Part shown: positions 1-8,691 of the stretch, piece by piece
Layout of the letters: the number at the start of each line of letters is the position of its first letter
Numbering within the stretch: position 1 is the stretch's first letter
From: Sphingobacteriaceae bacterium
GTDB lineage: Bacteria; Bacteroidota; Bacteroidia; Sphingobacteriales; Sphingobacteriaceae
Direction of reading: 5' to 3'
Assembly: GCA_029266635.1 (NCBI GenBank)
Contig: JAQSWM010000003.1
Span: forward strand, 62,001-126,000
Length of the DNA stretch: 64,000 nt
Program-made: the position numbers and the translations under genes
The notes under the pieces: model-generated
What the model was told of the DNA's origin: nothing
The model's input: only the letters and a program-made list of their open reading frames with translations
Databases searched by the model: none

Positions 1-1108
1 TTTGGATTTCTGAGGTGCCTTCATAAATCTGCGTGATTTTTGCATCTCTCATCAAGCGTTCAACGTGGTATTCCTTCACATATCCGTAGCCGCCATGAAT
101 CTGGACAGCTTCTACCGTAGTTTTCATAGCAACCTGCGATGCAAAAAGCTTGGCCATTGAACTTGCCTGTACATAAGGCTGCCCTTGATCTTTGAGCCAG
201 GCGGCCTTCAGGCAGAGCAGGCGTGCAGCCTCAATTTCCGTTGCCATATCGGCAAGCTTAAATTGGATTGCCTGGTGATCTGCAATAGGTTTGCCAAAGG
301 TCTTGCGCTCCTTGGCATATTGCAGGGCGAGTTCGTAAGCTCCCGATGCAATGCCCAGCGCCTGTGCCGCAATGCCGATGCGCCCGCCTTCCAAAGTCTT
401 CATTGCGAAGGAGAAGCCAAAGCCATCTTCGCCGATGCGGTTTTCTTTCGGCACTTTCACGTCGGTAAACATGAGCGAATGTGTGTCGGAGCCGCGGATG
501 CCTAATTTATTCTCTTTCGGCCCAACAGCAAAGCCGTCCCATTCTCTTTCAACTATAAACGCGTTGATTCCTTTGTGCCGTTTTTCGGGAGCGCATTGGG
601 CGATAACGAGGTAAATTGATGCGGAATTTCCGTTGGTTATCCAGTTCTTCGTGCCGTTGAGGAGGTAGTGGTCGCCCATATCAACGGCGGTAGTGCGCTG
701 GGAAGTAGCGTCCGAGCCGGCTTCGGGCTCTGATAGGCAGAAAGCACCGATCTTCTCGCCCACGGCCAAAGGCTTCAGGTATTTTTCTTTCTGTTCTTCG
801 CTACCGTACTTTTCAATCCCAAAACAAACCAGCGAGTTATTAACCGACATCACCACAGAAGCAGAGGCATCCACCTTGGAAAGTTCCTCCATCGCCAGGA
901 CATAAGAAACGGCATCAAGGCCTGCACCGTTGTATTTCGGATCAACCATCATCCCCAAAAAACCCATCTCGCCCATCATCTTCACCTGCTCTGCGGGAAA
1001 TTTCTGGTGTTCGTCGCGTTCTATTACTCCAGGCTTCAACTCGTTCTGTGCAAAGTCGCGGGCTGCCTGTTGAATTAGTAAATGTTCTTCGGTTAGTTTA
1101 AAATGCAT
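1..1108 (-). CDS. Acyl-CoA dehydrogenase, C-terminus cut by window edge
   Basis: FAD-dependent acyl-CoA dehydrogenase that introduces the alpha,beta double bond in acyl-CoA during beta-oxidation or branched-chain catabolism. The visible part begins MHFKLTEEHLLIQQAARDFA and runs about 369 residues to the window edge. It contains the family signatures CLSEPEAGSDA (flavin/substrate loop), ITNGNSASIYLV, IRGSDTHSL, and near the edge IHGGYGYVKEYHVERLMRDA followed by QIYEGTSEIQ. The Glu in YEGT is the usual catalytic base of short-chain enzymes. Roughly a dozen C-terminal residues are missing compared with the family's length of about 380. Chain-length specificity cannot be read from sequence alone; the layout is closest to butyryl-CoA-type enzymes. 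It is separated from the next leftward gene by 66 bases. Confidence 0.93.
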   Translation of the reverse strand, partial: MHFKLTEEHLLIQQAARDFAQNELKPGVIERDEHQKFPAEQVKMMGEMGFLGMMVDPKYNGAGLDAVSYVLAMEELSKVDASASVVMSVNNSLVCFGIEKYGSEEQKEKYLKPLAVGEKIGAFCLSEPEAGSDATSQRTTAVDMGDHYLLNGTKNWITNGNSASIYLVIAQCAPEKRHKGINAFIVEREWDGFAVGPKENKLGIRGSDTHSLMFTDVKVPKENRIGEDGFGFSFAMKTLEGGRIGIAAQALGIASGAYELALQYAKERKTFGKPIADHQAIQFKLADMATEIEAARLLCLKAAWLKDQGQPYVQASSMAKLFASQVAMKTTVEAVQIHGGYGYVKEYHVERLMRDAKITQIYEGTSEIQ

Positions 1109-1174
1109 CTCAGGGTTTATAGACAAACATATGCATTAATCCGCAAATTGCTATGCATGCATAGCACCTGCTGG

Positions 1175-1672
1175 CTAACTATTTTTAATCTTGTTCTCTA
1201 TAGCTGTTGTAGAATAACCAGAAATGTATTCAACGGTTTTCACTTCTCCACCTCTGGCTAAAACAACATCCGCACCCACAATCTGGTCGATGGAATAATC
1301 AGCACCTTTAACCAAAACATCTGGTTCTATCGAGCTGATAAGATTCAGTGGCGTACTTTCGTCAAAGAGCACAACGGCGCTCACAAAGGATAGGGAAGCA
1401 ATGATGTGGGATCTTGATTTTTGGTCTGTGATAGGCCTGTTTGGGCCTTTAAGGGCAGAGGTTGAGGCATCAGAGTTTAAGCCGATAATTAGCTTTTCGC
1501 CCATGTCGGCAGCTTTGGCGAGGTAATCTATATGGCCTAAGTGCAAAAGATCAAAACATCCGTTTGTAAAAACGATCTTCTTCCCCAAAAATCGCCAGAT
1601 ATGAACAATCGGAGTGAGTTTTTCAAGGGTGAGTATCTTGTTTTCTATTAGATCGAGCTTGGTTTGATGCAT
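1175..1672 (-). CDS. rfaE2: RfaE2-type D-glycero-beta-D-manno-heptose 1-phosphate adenylyltransferase
   Basis: Stand-alone nucleotidyltransferase of 165 residues. It carries the N-terminal signature TNGCFDLLHLGHIDYLAKA with the HxGH nucleotide-binding motif (HLGH), followed by IIGLNSDAST and the family stretch DVLVKGADYSIDQIVGAD. In LPS core synthesis this family activates heptose-1-phosphate to ADP-heptose; E. coli HldE carries the same domain fused to a kinase, whereas many Bacteroidota have it alone. Its ATG overlaps the panC stop codon by one base (TAATG), so the two are translationally coupled. The heptose role is assigned by family; the kinase partner is not in the window. Confidence 0.85.
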   Translation of the reverse strand: MHQTKLDLIENKILTLEKLTPIVHIWRFLGKKIVFTNGCFDLLHLGHIDYLAKAADMGEKLIIGLNSDASTSALKGPNRPITDQKSRSHIIASLSFVSAVVLFDESTPLNLISSIEPDVLVKGADYSIDQIVGADVVLARGGEVKTVEYISGYSTTAIENKIKNS

Positions 1673-2508
1673 TATTGTAGGATTATATTGTCAATAAGCC
1701 TGGTATTGCCAACCCTTGCAGCCAACAAAGCAATGACATGTTTGCTGGTTTTTTCATTAACTACGTCCAGAGTATCCGCATCGCAGATCTGGAAATAATC
1801 AAGTTCTACTCCTTCGCTTCTATTAAGCATTTCTAAAGCCGATTTATTTAGCTCTGCAATGCTGCGGTTTTCAAAATTCTGTTGAACAAACAATAGGGTT
1901 TTCGACAGAGCGAGTGCCTGTTGATGTTCGGCGGGCGAGAGGTGGACATTTCGGGAGCTCATGGCGAGCCCATCGCTTTCGCGGATGATAGGGCACATAA
2001 CGAGCTCAACAGGAAGATGCAACTGCTTCACCATCGAATCTATGATTTTGAATTGCTGGAAGTCTTTTTGTCCGAAAAATGCTTTGTCCGGCTGCACCGC
2101 ATCAAACAGCTTTTTAACTATTTGAGTCACTCCCTGATAATGACCGGGTCGGAAGCGGCCTTCGAGCAGGTATTCGAGCCTCCCCAAGTCAATGTGCCAC
2201 TGCTCGCCGGAAGCATACATCTCGCTCACTTCAGGCATAAACAGCACATCGCAAAGCGGGGTGAGTTTCTCGATATCGTTCTCGATTGGTCGTGGATATC
2301 TTTCAAGATCGGTCGGATCATTAAACTGCGTGGGATTAACGAATATACTGCAGACAACGATGTCGGTGTGTTTTCTGGCTTCATTAACAAGAGACAAATG
2401 CCCGTTGTGCAGAGCGCCCATCGTTGGTACAAGCCCAATCAGCTTGTCGGCATCGCGGAAAGCACTCAGGCGGGAAGCAAGCTGAGCCCGCGTTTTTAGA
2501 ATCTCCAC
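1672..2508 (-). CDS. panC: Pantothenate synthetase
   Basis: Condenses pantoate and beta-alanine with ATP to pantothenate, the last step of vitamin B5 synthesis, in the cytoplasm. The 278-residue protein has the full family length. It shows the opening motif VPTMGALHNGHLSLV with its HxGH nucleotide-binding signature, SIFVNPTQFN, the pantoate-site segment AFFGQKDFQQ, and the C-terminal REsDGLAMSSRNVHLSP segment with the KMSKS-like SSRN. It is the first gene of a leftward pair with rfaE2 and is divergent from the glycogen-synthase-like gene at 2650; this gene order is common in Bacteroidota. No good promoter was found in the 140-base divergent gap for this strand. Confidence 0.96.
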   Translation of the reverse strand: MEILKTRAQLASRLSAFRDADKLIGLVPTMGALHNGHLSLVNEARKHTDIVVCSIFVNPTQFNDPTDLERYPRPIENDIEKLTPLCDVLFMPEVSEMYASGEQWHIDLGRLEYLLEGRFRPGHYQGVTQIVKKLFDAVQPDKAFFGQKDFQQFKIIDSMVKQLHLPVELVMCPIIRESDGLAMSSRNVHLSPAEHQQALALSKTLLFVQQNFENRSIAELNKSALEMLNRSEGVELDYFQICDADTLDVVNEKTSKHVIALLAARVGNTRLIDNIILQ

Positions 2509-2574
2509 TATAAAGGTTTAAACCGCCAAAAGTGGGCAATTGCCTATATAAATGCAATAGCACTTGCAGAATTC

Positions 2575-2605
2575 GTTGATATGTGTTAAATAATGCCTAT
2601 ATTTG
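2575..2605 (+). promoter_or_regulatory. Bacteroidota-type promoter for the glycogen-synthase-like gene
   Basis: GTTG at 2575-2578, a 19-base spacer, and TATATTTG at 2598-2605. This fits the primary-sigma consensus TTTG-N19-TAnnTTTG with one mismatch in the -33 element. Transcription would begin near 2611, giving a leader of about 38 bases before the ATG at 2650. Confidence 0.6.
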
Positions 2606-2649
2606 CATTCCGAATTTTCTTTTCTTAAACTAAAAAAACATTATTGGAG

Positions 2650-3474
2650 ATGGCAAAAACGAAGTTATTGTTTATTACCCACGAGATGTCGCCTTTCCTC
2701 GAGCTTACCAAAATTTCAGAAATTACCCGCCAGCTTCCTCAGGCCATGCAAGACAAAGGATACGAAATCCGCATCCTGATGCCTCGTTTTGGCAACATCA
2801 ACGAGCGCCGTAACCGCTTGCACGAAGTTATCCGTCTTTCGGGAATGAACATAATTATCGATGAAAATGATAATCCGTTGATCATCAAAGTAGCTTCTAT
2901 ACCTTCGGCACGTATGCAGGTGTATTTCCTCGACAATGACGAGTATTTCCAACGCAAGTATGTGTTCAGGGATAATAATAACAAGTTTTATGCAGATAAT
3001 GATGAACGCCTGATCTTCTTCTGCAAAGGAGCATTGGAAACCGTTAAGAAATTAGGATGGGCTCCTGATGTTGTTCATTGTCATGGATGGATGAGTGCAT
3101 TAGTGCCAACTTATCTTAAAACTATCTACAAAGACGATCCGACTTTCAAAAACTCCAAAATAGTTTACTCGTTGTATAACGATGATTTTGAAGAATTTCT
3201 TAATCCTGAATTTGCACGCAAAGCTGTGCTGAATGGGATGAAGCCAGAACAAACTGAGATGTTTGCTTCCGGAACTTGCGAGTCTTTACACCGTGGTGCG
3301 ATAAGCCATTCTGATGCCGTTGTTTTAGGAAGTGCTGATATTGACGCAGGTTTGTTAAATTATGTTAAAACAGCTCAAAAACCGGCTTTAGAATTTGAAG
3401 CGTCTACCGATTACGAAAATTATTACAACCTTTACGAAGAAATTGCAAACGAAGAATTCGTTTCTATAGCTTAA
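2650..3474 (+). CDS. Short glycogen/starch synthase-like protein (GT5 N-terminal domain only)
   Basis: A 274-residue protein starting MAKTKLLFITHEMSPFLELT. It resembles the N-terminal Rossmann domain of GT5 glycogen/starch synthases, with the ADP-glucose loop region degenerate and the family pieces DVVHCHGWMSALVPTYLK and KIVYSLYNDDF. The C-terminal nucleotide-binding half (glycogen synthases are about 480 residues) is absent, so classical synthase activity is doubtful. A protein of this length at this place (panC side, followed by a DUF4270 lipoprotein and glmS) is usual in Sphingobacteriaceae, so it is probably a stable family and not a truncation. The ATG at 2650 is preferred to an in-frame TTG at 2644 because GGAG precedes it. 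A binding or regulatory role is possible. Confidence 0.8.
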   Translation: MAKTKLLFITHEMSPFLELTKISEITRQLPQAMQDKGYEIRILMPRFGNINERRNRLHEVIRLSGMNIIIDENDNPLIIKVASIPSARMQVYFLDNDEYFQRKYVFRDNNNKFYADNDERLIFFCKGALETVKKLGWAPDVVHCHGWMSALVPTYLKTIYKDDPTFKNSKIVYSLYNDDFEEFLNPEFARKAVLNGMKPEQTEMFASGTCESLHRGAISHSDAVVLGSADIDAGLLNYVKTAQKPALEFEASTDYENYYNLYEEIANEEFVSIA

Positions 3475-3489
3475 CAAGGAAATACTTTT

Positions 3490-4902
3490 ATGAAATATAT
3501 TAAACAAGACTTATTGACTCTGTTAATAAGTCTTTTTGTTTTAAGTGCCTGCAATAAGAATGATCAATTAGGGCTTGATGTTTCTTCGGAAGATCAAATA
3601 GAGCTCAAGCTTATTGATACTGCTACCATACGTACAACAACTGTAAAAGAAGATACTGTTATTACTTCTGGCTTAAGTCAGCACCCACTCGGCCTGTTAC
3701 GTGACCCACTAATTGGAGATACAGAATCAAAGCTGGCGATGGCTCTTAATCTGCCCGGAAGCAACACGTATACATTCGGCACCTCTCCCGTTCTGGATTC
3801 TGCCGTTTTGGTATTGAAATATGGCGATGAGTTCTACGGAGACTCTGTTAACAGCCACTACACGGTTGAAGTGAGACAACTCGCTGAGAAATACAACACT
3901 CTTAACAGTTACTCTAATCAAAAAACCTGGTCCGCTAATGCCGCCGTTATCGGAAGCAAAAGCCTAACCAAATTTGCCATTCACGATAGCGTAAAAGTTA
4001 CGCAGATAGTAAAAGGCAAAGGCGATGTAATTAAAAACACTGCACCACATCTGCGTATCCCCATCAGCAATGCTTTTGTAAATTCAAATTTTATTAACGC
4101 GGCCAGTTCTGATCTTGCTAATACAACCGCTTTCCAGAAATTTATCAAGGGGTTATACCTCACGGTGAAAACGCAGGCGGGAGAAAGAGGAGGTATCGCA
4201 TTCTTCAACCTTGCGCAGGCAGATAGCAGCAGGCTTGAAATTTATTACCGAAATGTAAGCACAACAATCGATACAAACGTTGCTAAGTTCGGTGTTACCA
4301 ATGCCACTACAGCTGCAAATATCACACATACGTACACTACTGCCGTGCAAACTCAGCTGAGCAATCCGTCGCAACAGTTTAGTACAGTTTATGCGCAGCC
4401 AATGGCAGGGTTACGCACCAAGGTGATTTTCCCGTATTTGAACAAACTGAAGGAACTTGCCAACATCACTGTAAACAAAGCTCAGCTGATCGTTCAGATT
4501 GAAGGCGGAACTGATGCAGCTCTTCCAGCCGCACCCCGGCTTACCTTATACAGAACGGATATTGCTGGCCAGCGCAGAGAGCTTCCTGATCGTGATCTGG
4601 CTCAGGTTCAGGGAACTTATGGTGATCAACGGTATCTTACTCCGGCAGCGTTTGGCGGCTTTTATGATGCAACTAAGAAGCAGTATGTCTTTACAATCAC
4701 TTCTTATATTCAGGATCTTCTGAGCGGCAGGTCTGTTCAGTATGCAACATACCTTTCTCCGCTAAAGAGTACTGTTTCGAGCAGTCAGAACGATCCTTCG
4801 GATATCATGCCTTCTGCAACAACAGCCGCACGGTCTGTTTTAGGTGGCGGCAGCGGCACATATAAAATGAAGCTAAACATCATTTACACTAAACTAAAGT
4901 AA
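3490..4902 (+). CDS. DUF4270 family lipoprotein
   Basis: A 470-residue exported lipoprotein. The N-terminus MKYIKQDLLTLLISLFVLSACNKN ends in a lipobox (LSAC), so Cys21 would be acylated. The mature part begins with the DUF4270 hallmark of a short Asp/Gly-rich segment (QLGLDVSSED), then repeated beta-rich stretches such as LDSAVLVLKYGDEFYGDS and TVEVRQLAEKYN. It starts 15 bases after the glycogen-synthase-like stop, so the two are likely co-transcribed. The molecular function of DUF4270 is not known. The conserved placement before glmS hints at an envelope role, but that is inference from context only. Confidence 0.88.
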   Translation: MKYIKQDLLTLLISLFVLSACNKNDQLGLDVSSEDQIELKLIDTATIRTTTVKEDTVITSGLSQHPLGLLRDPLIGDTESKLAMALNLPGSNTYTFGTSPVLDSAVLVLKYGDEFYGDSVNSHYTVEVRQLAEKYNTLNSYSNQKTWSANAAVIGSKSLTKFAIHDSVKVTQIVKGKGDVIKNTAPHLRIPISNAFVNSNFINAASSDLANTTAFQKFIKGLYLTVKTQAGERGGIAFFNLAQADSSRLEIYYRNVSTTIDTNVAKFGVTNATTAANITHTYTTAVQTQLSNPSQQFSTVYAQPMAGLRTKVIFPYLNKLKELANITVNKAQLIVQIEGGTDAALPAAPRLTLYRTDIAGQRRELPDRDLAQVQGTYGDQRYLTPAAFGGFYDATKKQYVFTITSYIQDLLSGRSVQYATYLSPLKSTVSSSQNDPSDIMPSATTAARSVLGGGSGTYKMKLNIIYTKLK

Positions 4903-4907
4903 TTGCC

Positions 4908-4947
4908 GGTTGTTCCCAATCAGTTGTTTTAACGTAGATTGGCAACC
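4908..4947 (+). other. Stem-loop in the glmS leader
   Basis: Arms GGTTG (4908-4912) and CCAATC (4916-4921) pair with GATTGG (4937-4942) and CAACC (4943-4947): 11 pairs with a three-base bulge and a 15-base loop. It ends 14 bases before the glmS ATG. It is not followed by a clean T-run, so it may be a weak terminator for DUF4270 or a translation-control hairpin. Confidence 0.5.
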
Positions 4948-4961
4948 TAAAAAATTACTTT

Positions 4962-6800
4962 ATGTGTGGAATTGTTGGTTACATCGGAAATAGAAAAGCC
5001 TGGGATGTTGTTATAAAAGGCTTACACCGGCTTGAGTATCGCGGATACGACAGTGCAGGTGTAGCATTGTTGGATAACGGCAACTTAAATATTTATAAGA
5101 AAGCGGGTAAGGTAAGCACGCTTGAAGAGTTTGCTGCCGATAAAGACCTTTCCGGCACACTCGGCATGGGTCACACCCGCTGGGCCACTCACGGCGCCCC
5201 CTCCGACCGAAATTCCCACCCACACACATCCGGCGACGGCAAGCTTGCTATAATCCACAACGGGATTATTGAAAATTACGGTGCTTTGAAAGAAGCGCTC
5301 GTTTCCAGTGGCCACACTTTTCAAAGCGATACTGACACAGAAGTTCTTATTCACTTCATTGAAGAGATTAAAAATCAGGAAAAAGTAAGTTTACGTGAGG
5401 CAGTACGGATTGCCTTAAATCGGGTTGTGGGCGCATACGCGATTGTTGTGATGAGCCAGGATGAGCCCGATCAGCTGATTGCCGCCCGAAAGGGCAGCCC
5501 GCTGGTAATTGGTATTGGTGAGAAGGAATATTTCATCGCTTCGGATGCATCACCAATAGTAGAATACACCAAGAACGTAGTCTATTTAAAAGATAGCGAG
5601 ATTGCCTTCCTGAGCCGCGAAGATATGCTCATCAAGCATATCGACAATACGGTACAAACTCCATACATACAGGAGCTGGAGATAAAGCTCGACATGTTGG
5701 AAAAGGGCGGCTACGACCACTTCATGCTCAAGGAGATCAATGAGCAGCCGCGTTCCATCAAAGACTCTATGCGTGGGAGGATTTACCCGACAGAAGGGAA
5801 GGTGCAGCTTGGCGGTATCAAAGAATACGCCGAGAAGCTTAAGAATATAGATCGGATTATCATCGTCGCCTGTGGAACATCCTGGCACGCGGGGCTGGTA
5901 GGCGAATATTTGCTTGAAGAATACTCCCGTGTCCCTGTAGAGGTTGAATATGCATCCGAATTCAGGTACAGAAACCCGATAATTTCCGAACGCGATGTGG
6001 TGATTGCCATTTCGCAATCCGGCGAAACCGCCGATACTATGGCAGCCATTACTTTGGCTAAGGAGAAAGGAGCTACCATCTTTGGAATTTGTAACGTTGT
6101 AGGATCCTCCATTCCACGTATTTCACATGCCGGGATTTACACCCACGCCGGCCCGGAAATTGGGGTTGCTTCAACAAAAGCGTTCACTGCTCAGGTAACC
6201 GCTCTGACGTTGCTGGCCTTTTATATGGCTCAGCTTCGTGGAAAAGTAACTCAATCTGAGCTAATAAATCTGTTAACTGAACTTGACGAAATTCCGGCTT
6301 TGGTTACCAAAACGCTTAAGACCAACGACAAGATCAAAGCCATTGCTGAGACGATTAAGGACTCACGTAATTGTCTGTTTTTAGGTCGGGGAAGCGGTTT
6401 CCCGGTTGCGCTGGAGGGTGCGTTGAAGCTGAAAGAGATTTCATACATCCACGCAGAAGGTTATCCTGCGGCAGAAATGAAGCACGGGCCAATCGCTTTG
6501 ATCGATGCAGAAATGCCGGTAATTTTTATCGCGACTAAAAACTCATCTTACGAAAAGGTAATCAGCAATATCCAGGAAGTGAAATCACGAAGCGGGATTG
6601 TGGTGGCGATTGTAACGGAAGGTGATAAGGAAGTTGCTAAGATGGCGGATTACGTAATCGAAATCCCGGATTCAAGCGAAGCTTTCCTGCCGCTTTTAGC
6701 GACTATTCCACTACAGCTTCTTTCTTACCATATCGCTGTTATGCGAGGTTGCAATGTTGACCAGCCCCGTAATCTTGCTAAGTCGGTAACGGTTGAGTAA
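4962..6800 (+). CDS. glmS: Glutamine--fructose-6-phosphate aminotransferase (isomerizing)
   Basis: Makes glucosamine-6-phosphate from fructose-6-phosphate and glutamine, the committed step to UDP-GlcNAc for peptidoglycan and lipid A. The 612-residue protein starts MCGIVGYIG, so Cys2 becomes the N-terminal nucleophile of the glutaminase domain. The glutaminase half includes GHTRWATHG and HNGIIENY. Two SIS isomerase domains follow, with ACGTSWHAG, SQSGETADT and AEGYPAAEMKHGPIALID, and the C-terminal tail PRNLAKSVTVE closes the active site as in E. coli GlmS. All key motifs are intact. oxyR follows on the same strand after 24 bases. Confidence 0.98.
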   Translation: MCGIVGYIGNRKAWDVVIKGLHRLEYRGYDSAGVALLDNGNLNIYKKAGKVSTLEEFAADKDLSGTLGMGHTRWATHGAPSDRNSHPHTSGDGKLAIIHNGIIENYGALKEALVSSGHTFQSDTDTEVLIHFIEEIKNQEKVSLREAVRIALNRVVGAYAIVVMSQDEPDQLIAARKGSPLVIGIGEKEYFIASDASPIVEYTKNVVYLKDSEIAFLSREDMLIKHIDNTVQTPYIQELEIKLDMLEKGGYDHFMLKEINEQPRSIKDSMRGRIYPTEGKVQLGGIKEYAEKLKNIDRIIIVACGTSWHAGLVGEYLLEEYSRVPVEVEYASEFRYRNPIISERDVVIAISQSGETADTMAAITLAKEKGATIFGICNVVGSSIPRISHAGIYTHAGPEIGVASTKAFTAQVTALTLLAFYMAQLRGKVTQSELINLLTELDEIPALVTKTLKTNDKIKAIAETIKDSRNCLFLGRGSGFPVALEGALKLKEISYIHAEGYPAAEMKHGPIALIDAEMPVIFIATKNSSYEKVISNIQEVKSRSGIVVAIVTEGDKEVAKMADYVIEIPDSSEAFLPLLATIPLQLLSYHIAVMRGCNVDQPRNLAKSVTVE

Positions 6801-6812
6801 TGCTGCGCAGCA
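6801..6812. other. 12-bp perfect palindrome between glmS and oxyR
   Basis: TGCTGCGCAGCA is fully self-complementary and sits directly after the glmS stop, 13 bases before the oxyR ATG; GCAGCTGC overlaps its end. It could be a small processing hairpin or operator. No function is proven. Confidence 0.35.
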
Positions 6813-6824
6813 GCTGCTAAGAAC

Positions 6825-7769
6825 ATGACTTTAGTTCAGCTTGAATATGTGGTCGCGGTGGACACGTACCGCAGCTTTGTGATAGCAGCGGAGAAGTGTT
6901 TCGTCACGCAACCAACGCTCAGCATGCAAATCCAAAAGCTGGAGGAAACATTGGGTGTAAAGCTTTTTGACCGTAGCCGTCAGCCTGTGACACCTACCGA
7001 AATTGGCGTCAGGGTTATTGAGCATGCACGAAAAACTTTAGCCGCGAGCCTGGAAATAAAAGAGATTGTAAGCGGACATACCGGTGAAATCAAAGGGGAT
7101 TTGAAGCTGGGCGTTATCCCGACTATTGCTCCATATCTTTTGCCGAAGGTGATCCCGGCTTTCATGGAAAAGTACCCTAAACTTCAATTGCAGGTTTGGG
7201 AACTAACCACCGACCAGATCGTTGCTCAGCTAAAAACAGGCCAGCTTGATTGCGGCTTGCTATCGACGCCGCTTGAAGATCACAACATCGCAGAAATGCC
7301 GCTCTTCTATGAAAACTTTGTAGCGTATGCTGCGGAGGGAAATGCTTTGCTCAAAAGTAAAACGCTGTCAGCAGCAGACATTGACGTGAACGAGCTGTGG
7401 CTTTTAAACGAAGGTCATTGTATGCGCAATCAGGTGATGAATATCTGCCAGCAAAAAAGATCAGGGCACCAGGCCCGAAATTTTGAATACAATACCGGCA
7501 GTGTAGAAACCCTGAAGAGAATGGTAGATGTGAATAACGGTTTTACAATACTGCCGGCGCTAAGCCTTGAAGATTTCACCCCCGCACAGCTTGAGCGAGT
7601 ACGGTATTTCAAATCTCCCGAACCGGCACGCGAAATCAGCGTTGTTACCCATCGAAGCTATGTGAAGCGCAATGCTATTGAAGCGCTGAAAAACCAGGTT
7701 CTTGAAGTTGTTCCGAAGAAGATGCGAAACAACAACAAGAAAGCAGTAATGGAAATCTATTCCGCTTAG
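6825..7769 (+). CDS. oxyR: LysR-family hydrogen peroxide sensor OxyR
   Basis: A 314-residue LysR-type activator of peroxide-defence genes. The N-terminal helix-turn-helix is clear (SFVIAAEKCFVTQPTLSMQIQKLEETLG). The C-terminal regulatory domain holds the OxyR redox signature LNEGHCMRNQVMNICQQ, with two Cys nine residues apart as in E. coli OxyR Cys199/Cys208, which supports the peroxide-sensor assignment over a generic LysR protein. It lies downstream of glmS and is probably read from the same transcript. Superoxide dismutase is encoded convergently nearby, consistent with an oxidative-stress neighbourhood. Its stop codon overlaps the stop of the convergent 56-residue lipoprotein gene. Confidence 0.93.
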   Translation: MTLVQLEYVVAVDTYRSFVIAAEKCFVTQPTLSMQIQKLEETLGVKLFDRSRQPVTPTEIGVRVIEHARKTLAASLEIKEIVSGHTGEIKGDLKLGVIPTIAPYLLPKVIPAFMEKYPKLQLQVWELTTDQIVAQLKTGQLDCGLLSTPLEDHNIAEMPLFYENFVAYAAEGNALLKSKTLSAADIDVNELWLLNEGHCMRNQVMNICQQKRSGHQARNFEYNTGSVETLKRMVDVNNGFTILPALSLEDFTPAQLERVRYFKSPEPAREISVVTHRSYVKRNAIEALKNQVLEVVPKKMRNNNKKAVMEIYSA

Positions 7770-7936
7770 CCGCGGCCTCTGAACTTGGAGATAAGCCAAA
7801 ATACCAAAGCCACAACAATTATTATCCCGATAATAGCAGTGTAAGCTCCTGCTTTAAAAATATCGCCTGCTAACTCGCAACCGCTAAATAGTGTTACTGC
7901 AAAAAGGGCAATAAAGCCGAAAATTCTCTTGTCCAT
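7766..7936 (-). CDS. 56-residue putative membrane lipoprotein
   Basis: A short reading frame starting MDKRIFGFIALFAVTLFSGC. It has a Lys/Arg start, a hydrophobic stretch and a lipobox-like LFSGC, so Cys20 may be acylated. A short ELAGDIFKAGAYT linker follows, then a second hydrophobic segment of about 20 residues and a basic tail KFRGRG. Similar tiny proteins with a C-E-x-A-G-D-I-F-K-A-G core are widespread in Bacteroidota and are sometimes mis-annotated as phosphatidate cytidylyltransferase. Function is unknown. The stop (7766-7768) overlaps the oxyR stop (7767-7769) tail to tail. Confidence 0.78.
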   Translation of the reverse strand: MDKRIFGFIALFAVTLFSGCELAGDIFKAGAYTAIIGIIIVVALVFWLISKFRGRG

Positions 7937-8005
7937 ATTCTTTAAATAAAAAATGTAGTGTACTTTATCAATACACTACATTTCAACAAAAAGTTTTATA
8001 GAGGC

Positions 8006-8617
8006 TTATTTCCTTGCTTTCTGGTATCTGTCAGCAACTGCATCCCAGTTGATCACATTCCAGATAGCTTCAAGATATGCCGGGCGCTTGTTTTGATATT
8101 TCAGGTAATAAGCATGTTCCCAAACATCAATTCCTAAGATCGGGGTGCCTTTTACTTCTGCAACATCCATCAGCGGATTATCCTGGTTTGGTGTGGAGGA
8201 AACTTGAAGTTTGCCATCTGCGCCAACAATTAGCCACGCCCAGCCTGAACCGAAACGAGTAGCTCCCGCTTCAGAAACTTTCTTTTTAAGTTCATCAACA
8301 GAGCCGAAAGCTTCGTTAATTGCTGATGCCAGCTCGCCGCTTGGCTGACCGCCGCCATTTGGCGAAAGGATGGACCAAAACAGGCTATGGTTAAAATGTC
8401 CGCCACCATTGTTCCTTACCGCCGCCGGATATTTTGATATATTCTGGATGATATCTTCAATTTTCAAATTCTCCGCTTCAGTGCCTGCGATAGCTTTATT
8501 CAAGTTATCTACATAAGCCTGATGGTGCTTGCCATGGTGGATTTCCATTGTAAGCTTGTCAATGTGCGGTTCGAGTGCGTCGGTTGCGTAAGGCAACGCT
8601 GGTAATTCAAATGCCAT
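8006..8617 (-). CDS. sodA: Superoxide dismutase, Mn-type
   Basis: Dismutates superoxide to oxygen and hydrogen peroxide. The 203-residue protein starts [20 protein letters not shown], the standard SOD opening; an ATG eight codons upstream gives an atypical extension and is less likely. Metal ligands are visible: His27 in MEIHHGKHH, His77 in [10 protein letters not shown], and the Asp and His of [12 protein letters not shown] before NHSLFW and [10 protein letters not shown], which supplies the active-site Gln, are the Mn-type pattern, though cambialistic use of Fe cannot be excluded. There is no secretion signal, so it is cytoplasmic. It is transcribed from its own promoter. Confidence 0.95.
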   Translation of the reverse strand: MAFELPALPYATDALEPHIDKLTMEIHHGKHHQAYVDNLNKAIAGTEAENLKIEDIIQNISKYPAAVRNNGGGHFNHSLFWSILSPNGGGQPSGELASAINEAFGSVDELKKKVSEAGATRFGSGWAWLIVGADGKLQVSSTPNQDNPLMDVAEVKGTPILGIDVWEHAYYLKYQNKRPAYLEAIWNVINWDAVADRYQKARK

Positions 8618-8651
8618 TATAGTAAATTTTAAGGTGAACAATTAAACGTCG

Positions 8652-8659
8652 CAAATATA
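8652..8659 (-). promoter_or_regulatory. -7 element of the sodA promoter
   Basis: Read leftward this is TATATTTG, a perfect match to TAnnTTTG, about 34 bases before the sodA ATG. No convincing TTTG lies at the -33 position, which may mean an activator is needed. Confidence 0.5.
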
Positions 8660-8691
8660 ACCCCTGCACTAAAAGAATGTTGACATAATAG

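Noticed and set aside
1921-2499. 192-residue rightward frame opposite panC
   Set aside because: Antisense shadow of a well-conserved gene with no recognisable domain.
2650-3474. A truncated glycogen synthase pseudogene
   Set aside because: Only the N-terminal domain is present, but the frame is clean, has a promoter and sits in a gene order that is regular in this group, so it is treated as a real short protein.
4903-4961. A glmS ribozyme upstream of glmS
   Set aside because: Only 59 bases separate the genes and none of the ribozyme core is present.
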